Positions 57,885 to 64,000 of a stretch of 64,000 nucleotides of DNA are shown piece by piece (position 1 is the first letter of the stretch; each line of letters opens with the position of its first letter). The notes under the pieces were generated by a model. It made no database searches. It was not told where the DNA came from and saw nothing but the letters and a program-made list of their open reading frames with translations. The position numbers and the translations under genes are program-made. The stretch spans positions 224,009-288,008 of the forward strand of contig NZ_JAQAGZ010000008.1 in the NCBI RefSeq assembly GCF_027533625.1. The letters are read 5' to 3'. The DNA is from Paenibacillus gyeongsangnamensis. Lineage in GTDB: Bacteria > Bacillota > Bacilli > Paenibacillales > NBRC-103111.

Positions 57885-59438
57885 TTATTCGCCAGCCGGT
57901 TTAATCCCGGTATTGGCTTGCACCAGAATCTCGTCGAACTTGTCGGAATGCGCCTTCGGCACCTTGGACGTGGTCGTGGCCAGCGTACCGATGATCGCTC
58001 CGATAAAGCCGAGCGGGATCGAAATGATGCCGGGGTTCGCATAAGGGAACAGCGGCGTGCCCACCAGAATCGCTTTGCCCGCCTCGGGGGCCCAAACGCT
58101 CGGGCTTGCAAGCACCAGGATTAAGGCGCTGATCAATCCGGTCAGCATGCCGGTGACCGCTCCAGCCGTGTTAAAGCGCCGCCAAAAGATCGTGAACAGG
58201 ATGACGGGCAGATTGGCGCTCGCCGCGATGGCGAATGCGACGCTGACGAGGAAAGCGACGTTCAGCTTCTGCGCGAATAGCGACAGCAGAATCGACAGCA
58301 CGGCTACGCCGACGGAAGCCCAGCGGGCTACCTTCATTTGCTCCTGCTCGCCTGCATGACCCTTGCGTATGATATGGGTGTAGAAGTCGTGCGCGAACGC
58401 CGAGGCGGCAGACAGCACGAGACCGGTCACGACGGCCAGAATGGTGGCGAACGCCACCGCGCTGATGAAGGCGAAGAAGAAGTCGCCGCCGAGCGCCTTG
58501 GCCAGGAGCGGCGCTGCCATGTTGCCTCCCTTGTCGGCGGCCACGATCTTGTCGTAGCCGACGAAGGCGGCTGCGCCGAAGCCGAGGAAAATCGTCATCA
58601 CGTAGAAGATGCCGATCAGCCAGGTCGCGTACACGACGGAGCTTCGCGCCGTCGGGGCGTCTTTTACGGTGAAGAAGCGGATCAGGATATGCGGCAGCCC
58701 GGCAGTTCCGAGCACGAGCGCAAGGTTAAGCGACAGCGTATCCAGAGGAACCTTATATTTGTTCCCCGGATTCAGGAAGCTTTCCTTGAGCGGTGTGGCC
58801 GCCTTCATTTGCATGAACATGTCCGTCAGGCTGAAGTTGAACTTGGCGAATACGATGAGGGAAATGACCAGCGTCCCGGCCATCAGCAGAATCGCCTTGA
58901 TGATCTGCACCCAAGAGGTAGCGCGCATGCCTCCGAACACGACGTAAACGGTCATAAGGACGCCTACGATCAGTACGGAAGTCGTATAGTCGAGGCCGAG
59001 CAGCAGCTTGATCAGCGAGCCCGCGCCGACCAGTTGGGCAATCATATAGAAGGTGGAGATCGTAACCGTATTCAGCGCGGCGACGCCGCGTACCTTGCTG
59101 TTGTTGAAACGGGCTGCGATCATGTCGGCCATCGTATATTTGCCGAGATTCCTCAGCGGCTCCGCCACCAGGTACAGCACGACAAGGTATGCCACGAGAA
59201 AGCCAATGCTGTAGAAAAAGCCGTCGAAGCCGGACAGCGCGATAGTGCCGGCGATGCCGAGGAACGATGCGGCCGACATATAGTCGCCGGCAATGGCGAG
59301 ACCGTTCTGCCAGCCGGTCAATCCGCCGCCCGCGGTGTAGAACTCGCTTGTGGAATTCGTTTTCTTGGCTGCATAATACGTAATCACGAGCGTCAGAAGT
59401 ACGATGATGACAAAGAGAGAAAATGCCGTCATATTCAT
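57885..59438 (-). CDS. actP: Sodium:solute symporter, ActP-like cation/acetate type
   Basis: This 517-residue SSS-family transporter has 13 predicted helices. It opens with SEFYTAGGGLTGWQNGLAIAGDYMSAASFLG, the sodium-site and family signature, and contains LPHILIRFFTVKDAPTARSS. It takes up acetate or another short carboxylate with sodium. GGAGGAATTCGG precedes the ATG. It is coupled to a DUF485 gene 24 bases upstream, the standard actP-yjcH arrangement, with a cre site in the promoter. Confidence 0.9.
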   Translation of the reverse strand: MNMTAFSLFVIIVLLTLVITYYAAKKTNSTSEFYTAGGGLTGWQNGLAIAGDYMSAASFLGIAGTIALSGFDGFFYSIGFLVAYLVVLYLVAEPLRNLGKYTMADMIAARFNNSKVRGVAALNTVTISTFYMIAQLVGAGSLIKLLLGLDYTTSVLIVGVLMTVYVVFGGMRATSWVQIIKAILLMAGTLVISLIVFAKFNFSLTDMFMQMKAATPLKESFLNPGNKYKVPLDTLSLNLALVLGTAGLPHILIRFFTVKDAPTARSSVVYATWLIGIFYVMTIFLGFGAAAFVGYDKIVAADKGGNMAAPLLAKALGGDFFFAFISAVAFATILAVVTGLVLSAASAFAHDFYTHIIRKGHAGEQEQMKVARWASVGVAVLSILLSLFAQKLNVAFLVSVAFAIAASANLPVILFTIFWRRFNTAGAVTGMLTGLISALILVLASPSVWAPEAGKAILVGTPLFPYANPGIISIPLGFIGAIIGTLATTTSKVPKAHSDKFDEILVQANTGIKPAGE

Positions 59439-59462
59439 CCGAATTCCTCCGTTCTGAATGGG

Positions 59463-59771
59463 TTATGGAAGATGATTCTCGCTGCGGATTTCCTCAATCA
59501 TCAGGTCGTACTCGGCTGCCTTGCGGGAATAAACCATACAGAGTACCCAGGTCATGATGAACTGGGCGAATGCAAACACCCAGGCCAAACTGATCGGCCC
59601 GAACGCAGATGCGTTCAAGATTTTGGTATAGGACGTCAACAGCGGCAAAGCGAAATAGAAGGCGAAGAAGAAAATCGACATCGGCAGAAGAAACCGCTTC
59701 TTGCTGGCTATCAGCGTCTGAAACCGGCTCGAGCGGGCGATGTCCGTAAAGCTTTTCGCATGGGCCTTCAT
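59463..59771 (-). CDS. DUF485 membrane protein (YjcH type), partner of the symporter
   Basis: The 102-residue protein has two transmembrane helices (FLLPMSIFFFAFYFALPLLTS and ISLAWVFAFAQFIMTWVLCMVYS) with short charged ends. DUF485 proteins are almost always encoded just before ActP-like symporters and may assist them. ATG 59771 is chosen because GGAGG lies eight bases before; the TTG at 59792 precedes that Shine-Dalgarno. It is the first gene of the operon. Confidence 0.9.
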   Translation of the reverse strand: MKAHAKSFTDIARSSRFQTLIASKKRFLLPMSIFFFAFYFALPLLTSYTKILNASAFGPISLAWVFAFAQFIMTWVLCMVYSRKAAEYDLMIEEIRSENHLP

Positions 59772-59802
59772 GAGTGGTGTCCTCCGTTTCAATTGGACTA
59801 GT

Positions 59803-59832
59803 AGTAAGCGCTTTCATTGCAAATATATTATA
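59803..59832 (-). promoter_or_regulatory. Promoter with cre (CcpA) site for the symporter operon
   Basis: TGAAAGCGCTTACT (minus, 59816-59803) fits the cre consensus with one mismatch at the last base. It lies just downstream of a perfect TATAAT (59832-59827), where CcpA would block transcription when glucose is present. The -35 (TGGCGG) is weak. Confidence 0.65.
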
Positions 59833-59902
59833 CTTCGCTCCGCTTTATACCGCCAGACGAAGAGTCCTAGGTTTTTATGACCAATATGACCAAAAGCAAG
59901 CA

Positions 59903-59952
59903 AATAAAAAAAACCATGAACCTAAAGGACTTCGTCCCTTATTTTCATGGTT
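59903..59952 (-). terminator. Terminator of the ykoEDC-tenA operon
   Basis: AACCATGAA and TTCATGGTT flank a smaller AAGGGACGAAGTCCTT hairpin, and a long T run follows on the minus strand. Confidence 0.88.
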
Positions 59953-59966
59953 TGCTTCTTGAGCTC

Positions 59967-60635
59967 TCACACCGGCCAGTCTTCCTTGCGGTAAGCCATG
60001 TCCCAGAACAAATACTCGTACCGGCTGCTGAGGATGAAATGCGATTTCATCCGCTCACGGTCCCGCGCCGTCACTTGCTCCGCCAGCTCGTCGAGCCGGT
60101 CGATCTGCTCCTGCACCAGCTCTCGGAACCATTCGCCGCCGTAAGCGGCGATCCACTCCCGGTAGATCGGCTCGTCCGGCGTGCATCCCTGCAGACGCTC
60201 TCCGATCTCGTAATAGAGCCAATAGCAGGGCAAGATAGCGGCGATAATGTCGCCGAGGTGCCCGTTATAGGCCGCCCTGTACATGTGCGAGGTATAGGCG
60301 TAAGCCGTCGGCGCGGGCTCGAACGCCTCGCGCTCCGCGTCCGTGATGCCGAGCAGCTTCGAAAATTTCTCATGGAGCGACAGCTCCGCGCTGTACGTGC
60401 CCTGAGCGTGAACCGCCATCCGGCTCGTCGTCGCCAGATTGTCCGCCTTGGCCGCTCCCAGCGCTTGAATCCGCGCAAAATGGGACAAATAATAGGCGTC
60501 ATTCAGCACATAATAGCGGAAACAATCCAGCGGCAGCGATCCGTCGCCGATGCCGGTTACGAACGGATGCGCGAAGCTGGCGTCCCAGCTCCCGGCTGCG
60601 GCCTGCCGCAGCTCTTGCGAAAATTTGTTGGCCAT
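59967..60635 (-). CDS. tenA: Thiaminase II / aminopyrimidine aminohydrolase (TenA)
   Basis: TenA salvages the thiamin pyrimidine by hydrolysing aminomethyl-HMP. The nucleophile is Cys137 (AILPCYWLYYEIG), close to the Cys135 of the Bacillus enzyme. FRYYVLNDAYYLSHFAR and YTSHMYRAAYNG are family motifs, and the late Glu/Tyr (SSRYEYLFWDMAY) completes the site. It has 222 residues. It is cotranscribed with the ECF transporter, which supplies the precursor. Confidence 0.95.
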   Translation of the reverse strand: MANKFSQELRQAAAGSWDASFAHPFVTGIGDGSLPLDCFRYYVLNDAYYLSHFARIQALGAAKADNLATTSRMAVHAQGTYSAELSLHEKFSKLLGITDAEREAFEPAPTAYAYTSHMYRAAYNGHLGDIIAAILPCYWLYYEIGERLQGCTPDEPIYREWIAAYGGEWFRELVQEQIDRLDELAEQVTARDRERMKSHFILSSRYEYLFWDMAYRKEDWPV

Positions 60636-60656
60636 ACCTTCATCATCCTTTTCTCA

Positions 60657-61466
60657 TTAGATCACGTGATATCGAACGTCGCCGACATGAAAGAAAGGCG
60701 CATAATGCCCCAAATAAAAGGCGGCCGCCGCGCAGCCGGCCAGCAGCGCGACAAAGCCGGCATCCCGGACGGACCAGCCGATGGTGTAATAAAACGTCCG
60801 TTCCCCGCCGGCGACGGAGAACCGTTTCGCCTCCATGGCCACAGCGATCCGCTGCGCCCTGCGAATGCTCTGCGCGAGCAGCGGAATCACCGCATGCCGC
60901 AGACGCGAAATCCATCCGCCTGGCCCCGGCGAATACCGGACGCCCCGCACCTTGAGCGCCATCTGGAGCGTCCGGTACTCTTCCGCCGCCATCGGCATCA
61001 GCCGCAGCGCGGCCATGAAGCTGTAGGCGTATTTGGCCGGCATCCGGAGCTGCTGCATGAGCGAATAGAACAGCCTCACCGGACGCGTCGTCAAGGCAAA
61101 GATCATCCCGGCCAGAGCCATATCCACGGTTTTCAAGCCGATGTGCAGCCCCCGATAGAAGCTCTCTTCGGTAACATGAACGAGTCCGTAGCGAAACCAG
61201 GTCGTTTCCCCTTTTCCGAAAAAGATCATCGACGTTGAAGATGAAACGAACAGCAGCGCAAACGGGAGCAGAAGCAGCAGCAGGCGGCGCACCGGATGAC
61301 CCGTTCCCGCAAACAGCAGAAACAGCAGCATCCAAGTCGCGTTCGCCAGGATGTTGATGTTATCCGTGAACATCAGCAGGAAGAAGACCATCACCGAACC
61401 GAGCAGCTTGAGGCTCGGATTGACGCCGTGCAGCCACGTTTCGCGAACGTTCCAGCTCAGCTGCAT
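60657..61466 (-). CDS. ykoC: ECF transporter transmembrane (T) component, YkoC type
   Basis: This T component couples the ATPase to the substrate-binding subunit. The 269-residue protein has about five to six helices and a cytoplasmic coupling region with two Ala-Arg-Gly-like signatures (KVRGVRYSPG and the basic RRAQRIAVAMEAKRF). GGAGGAG lies just before ATG 61466. It overlaps the ATPase gene by 10 bases. Confidence 0.88.
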   Translation of the reverse strand: MQLSWNVRETWLHGVNPSLKLLGSVMVFFLLMFTDNINILANATWMLLFLLFAGTGHPVRRLLLLLLPFALLFVSSSTSMIFFGKGETTWFRYGLVHVTEESFYRGLHIGLKTVDMALAGMIFALTTRPVRLFYSLMQQLRMPAKYAYSFMAALRLMPMAAEEYRTLQMALKVRGVRYSPGPGGWISRLRHAVIPLLAQSIRRAQRIAVAMEAKRFSVAGGERTFYYTIGWSVRDAGFVALLAGCAAAAFYLGHYAPFFHVGDVRYHVI

Positions 61467-63004
61467 GCTATCTCCTCCTCCCGGGCTTCCGCCTTCGCCT
61501 TCTCTTCAAAGCGCCGCAGATATGCCTCCGGACTCAGCTCTGCCGCCAGCTCGCCCTGCTTCACTTCCCATACCCGTGTGGCAAAATAGCGCACGATCTG
61601 CGGATCATGCGTAACCATAACAACCGCCGTGCCCTCGGCCCGCCACGCTTCCAGCTTCTCCAGCAACGCGAACGTGTTCGCCGCATCCTGCCCGAAGGTA
61701 GGCTCATCCAGCAGCAGCATGCGCCGGGCCTCCACCGCAGCCGCGGCAACGCTGAGTCTCCGTTTCTGTCCCAGCGACAGCTGATACGGATGATGGCCGC
61801 GGTGCTCCGAGAGGCCGAACCACTCCAGTGACTCGGAGGTTTGGATCGTTACGGACTCTTCCTTCTCCCCGCTGCGGCGAAGCGTGAACGCCACCTCGTC
61901 GAAGACGGAATTCGTCACGAATTGCATCTCCGGATTCTGAAACACATAGGCCGCCGCGTCCGCGATATCCGCGAACCCGTATACCATGCGGCCCGCGAGC
62001 GAGTAGCGGCCCTCCGTACGGATCAGCTGCATGAGCGATTGCAGGAGCGTGCTTTTGCCTGCGCCGTTCTCGCCGACGACCGCAATCCAGTCTCCGGGCG
62101 CAATCCGGGACTGGTGGACAAAGATTTTACGAGCCTTCCCATGAAATCCGGCGAATTCCCGGATCTCCGCCAGCGTTTGCGGCTCCGCGTTCTCCGATTG
62201 CAGCGTCCTTCCGGAAAGCAGATTCCCGTACCGGAGACTCTCCGCATAGTCCTCCCACACGCCGGGGTACCAAATGCCATATTCCCGAAATGCCTGCTCA
62301 TGCTCACGGAATACGTCCTCCGGTTTTCCGTCAGCAATGATGCGGGCTTGCCCGTCGAACAGAACGACACGGTCGACGAAGCTTACGATTTCTTCGATCT
62401 TATGCTCGACAATCAGAACGGTCCGGTCCGCCGCCACCTGCCGTATCGTGCTCCATACCTGGTCCGTTCCTTCGGGGTCCAGCAGCGCGGTAGGCTCATC
62501 CAGAAACCACACTTCCGGATTCATAAGCAGGAGCGAAGCGATGGCGAGCCGCTGCTTCATCCCTTGCGATAGCGATGCGATCGGCACATGGGCCTCCGGC
62601 AAATGGAGCTGGGCCTTGTGCAGCGCGTCACGGATCAGGCCTTCCATCGCTTCCCGCGGAACGCTCATATTTTCCAGCACGAAGGCAAGCTCTTCATCCA
62701 CGAAAGGCATGCAGAACTGGGCGTCCGGATCTTGAAAGAGATAGCCCCAGGAGTCCGGCACTAGAAGCTTCTCCGCTTTCATCGGGACCTCGATGCTGCC
62801 CGGAATGAGTCCGGCCATCACCTGCAGCAGCGTAGATTTCCCGCAGCCGCTCGGGCCCAGCAGCAGCACCTTCTGGCCCTTCGGCACCGCAATCGACAAG
62901 TCGTCGAACAAGAGTCCGCCGCTGCCGGGAAATTTCAGCCGCAGCCTGCAGACCTCCGCTGCTGCTGCCGCTGCCGGGCCTTCTCCTCTTGCTTCCCTGC
63001 TCAT
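61457..63004 (-). CDS. ykoD: ECF transporter fused ATPase (two ABC domains, YkoD type)
   Basis: Two complete ABC domains lie in one 515-residue chain. The first has Walker A GPSGCGKSTLLQ, ABC signature SLSQGMKQRLAIAS and Walker B VWFLDEPTALLDPEG. The second has GENGAGKSTLLQ, SLGQKRRLSVAA and MLLLDEPTFGQD. The fusion replaces the usual EcfA1/EcfA2 pair. Its start overlaps the ykoE stop by ATGA. No membrane segment is present. Confidence 0.95.
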   Translation of the reverse strand: MSREARGEGPAAAAAAEVCRLRLKFPGSGGLLFDDLSIAVPKGQKVLLLGPSGCGKSTLLQVMAGLIPGSIEVPMKAEKLLVPDSWGYLFQDPDAQFCMPFVDEELAFVLENMSVPREAMEGLIRDALHKAQLHLPEAHVPIASLSQGMKQRLAIASLLLMNPEVWFLDEPTALLDPEGTDQVWSTIRQVAADRTVLIVEHKIEEIVSFVDRVVLFDGQARIIADGKPEDVFREHEQAFREYGIWYPGVWEDYAESLRYGNLLSGRTLQSENAEPQTLAEIREFAGFHGKARKIFVHQSRIAPGDWIAVVGENGAGKSTLLQSLMQLIRTEGRYSLAGRMVYGFADIADAAAYVFQNPEMQFVTNSVFDEVAFTLRRSGEKEESVTIQTSESLEWFGLSEHRGHHPYQLSLGQKRRLSVAAAAVEARRMLLLDEPTFGQDAANTFALLEKLEAWRAEGTAVVMVTHDPQIVRYFATRVWEVKQGELAAELSPEAYLRRFEEKAKAEAREEEIACS

Positions 63005-63585
63005 TTCTTATCCAGCGCCCGGTAATCGTCCGCATTCGCAGGCCGCACCAGCTGGGTTACGCCTGTTGCCTCCAGCGCCTTGACAAGTCCGAAGGCGACG
63101 TATCCGCAAATCACATAAGAGCCGACCAAACGGAACACGATATACAGCAGCAGGTTCCAAGATTGGTAATCGGCCGTATACCCCTTGACCACGTCAAACA
63201 ATAACGAGCCCGCGGCAGCCGCGAGTCCGGCCAGGCCTGCGGCCGAAGCGGAAAATTTGCGGTAACGGAACGCGGCAAAGATCAGCTCCGCGCACAGCCC
63301 TTGCACGATCCCGTAGGTCAACGCTTCGACGCCGAATTGCGATCCCGCAAGAAGCTCGCCCGAGGCCGCCGCCGCTTCCGCCAGCAGCGCTACGCCGGGC
63401 TTGCGGATGATGAGGAATGCGACGGTAGAAGCAATAAACCACAATCCGTAAATCAATTGATCCACTTGGATTCCGGGGAGCTTCGCTACATTGTATACGT
63501 CTCCCCATAAACGGTAAATGACCCCGAATACGACGGCAACCACGACAGTCACCAGTATATCGGTTAGTTTCAATCCTTTAGACAT
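63001..63585 (-). CDS. ykoE: ECF transporter substrate-binding (S) component, YkoE family
   Basis: This 194-residue membrane protein has about five to six helices and the family opening LTDILVTVVVAVVFGVIYRLWGDVYN. YkoE proteins bind a thiamin precursor (hydroxymethylpyrimidine). It heads the operon ykoE-ykoD-ykoC-tenA. GGGGTGG precedes the ATG. No THI-box (TPP riboswitch) sequence is visible in the 100 bases upstream, unlike the Bacillus subtilis ykoFEDC operon. Confidence 0.92.
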   Translation of the reverse strand: MSKGLKLTDILVTVVVAVVFGVIYRLWGDVYNVAKLPGIQVDQLIYGLWFIASTVAFLIIRKPGVALLAEAAAASGELLAGSQFGVEALTYGIVQGLCAELIFAAFRYRKFSASAAGLAGLAAAAGSLLFDVVKGYTADYQSWNLLLYIVFRLVGSYVICGYVAFGLVKALEATGVTQLVRPANADDYRALDKK

Positions 63586-63690
63586 GATAATCCACCCCTT
63601 TATTCGGTTTGTCCTACGGAGTTCTGAGGCAGCCCGAATCGTCCCTTCGCGCCCGGACCGGCGGCCGTGCCGTCTTCTCCCGGCAGCAAC

Positions 63691-63784
63691 CCAGGATAAC
63701 CGGCTACGCCGTCCTTGTCATACAAGGACCAGCGCGTTTACCAAGGTTGATGCGAAGCTATAAGCTGCGAAAACTTATAAATTA
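63691..63784. repeat. 101-bp repeat element, copy interrupted by a group II intron
   Basis: It matches the other copies from CCAGGATAACCGG to AACTTATAAATT and then stops. The terminal CTTATCAAC expected from the copy at 46591 is missing, and the intron end begins instead. Confidence 0.85.
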
Positions 63785-64000
63785 ATACTAGAGTAAAGGG
63801 CAGAGAAATCTGCCCCTCCTCATCAAACCGTACGTGAGGTTTTCCCTCATACGGCTTTCCGATGTTCGTCATTCATGTGCATGCAGATCACAAGAGCGTT
63901 TTAAGTCCACATTGACTGGCCAGAAATCTTACTTCTTGAAGCGAGCCCATCCATCTTGCACGCTGTCTTTTCTTGGCATACCATCTCGTGAGCCTCTGCA
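63785..64000 (-). mobile_element. Group II intron, 3' end (cut by window edge)
   Basis: On the minus strand the 34-35-base domain V is at 63859-63825. It has the paired AGCCGTATGAGG / CCTCACGTACGGTT arms, a GAAA-type loop and the classical CGTACGG end. It is followed by a domain VI hairpin, GGGGCAGA/TCTGCCC, and TTTACTCTAG near the 3' splice site. The reverse transcriptase end lies just upstream. The short domain V and the terminator-like target suggest a bacterial IIC type, but that is inference. Confidence 0.85.
63888..64000 (-). CDS. Group II intron reverse transcriptase/maturase, C-terminal end (partial)
   Basis: The visible frame ends QRLTRWYAKKRQRARWMGSL and, after a short stretch, CGLKTLL before TGA at 63890-63888. 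A basic WYAKKRQRxRW segment is typical of the maturase thumb or X domain of intron-encoded reverse transcriptases. The rest of the protein lies beyond the right edge, so integrity cannot be judged. Confidence 0.75.
   Translation of the reverse strand, partial: QRLTRWYAKKRQRARWMGSLQEVRFLASQCGLKTLL

Noticed and set aside
1..64000. tRNA, rRNA, prophage or restriction-modification genes
   Set aside because: None could be supported. The phage-like fibre domain at 18598 is not accompanied by phage structural, lysis or integration genes.

Overview
The window looks like chromosomal DNA from a spore-forming, moderately high-GC Firmicute, most plausibly Paenibacillus or a close relative. That is an inference from strong AGGAGG-type ribosome binding sites, ATGA-overlapped operons, CcpA- and FapR-like sites, CgeB-family genes, an sps-like dTDP-rhamnose operon and a WIAG-tail repeat protein. 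No rRNA or tRNA gene was seen.

Region 1 (1-4.8 kb): an operon on the minus strand encodes a large class III nucleotidyl cyclase fused to a START-like domain and a zinc ribbon, then a sensor kinase and a response regulator cut by the left edge. Divergent from it is fabH, with a sigma-A promoter and FapR-like boxes. A rod-shaped structured RNA candidate follows on the minus strand at about 4.47-4.73 kb.

Region 2 (4.8-33.8 kb): a dense island of about 30 genes that I read as a spore-surface glycosylation and fibre system. It holds two-domain and single-domain GT2 enzymes, GT4 enzymes, two CgeB-type and two CgeB-like glycosyltransferases, a methyltransferase, three genes for a UDP-activated 6-deoxy-L-amino sugar plus a further SDR, and complete rmlABDC for dTDP-L-rhamnose. 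Mixed in are candidate acceptor or surface proteins: at least three paralogous small beta-rich proteins beginning MPF-TG, a BNR beta-propeller, a YadA-head-like fibre with a Peptidase_G2 autoproteolytic tail, three small helical proteins and a 103-residue Arg/Lys-rich protein. Six operon heads carry CATANNNTA, the -10 motif of sporulation sigma-K, or a close variant, 28-31 bases before the start codon. Two of these also have the AC dinucleotide exactly 16 bases upstream. The same spacing recurs in front of the giant gene in region 3.

Region 3 (34-44.6 kb): a secreted metallophosphoesterase, a lipase-like hydrolase, an integral membrane M48 protease and a giant gene for a protein of about 2,209 residues. 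The giant protein is built of nearly 200 decapeptide repeats and ends in a WIAG-tail domain.

Region 4 (44.7-63.6 kb): mostly metabolic genes. They are an M29 aminopeptidase, DNA-3-methyladenine glycosylase I, an EcsC protein with a cupin, a GntR/LacI regulator next to a sugar ABC transporter, a ba3-type cytochrome oxidase with an Fnr/CRP-like site at -41.5, a secreted GATase-like protein, an acetate-type symporter with its DUF485 partner under a cre site, and an ECF thiamin-precursor transporter (ykoEDC) with tenA.

Two non-coding repeat families are scattered through the window: a 101-bp element (two tandem full copies, one further full copy, one interrupted copy and one fragment) and a 163-bp palindromic unit. 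A group II intron at the right edge has inserted into one copy of the 101-bp element.
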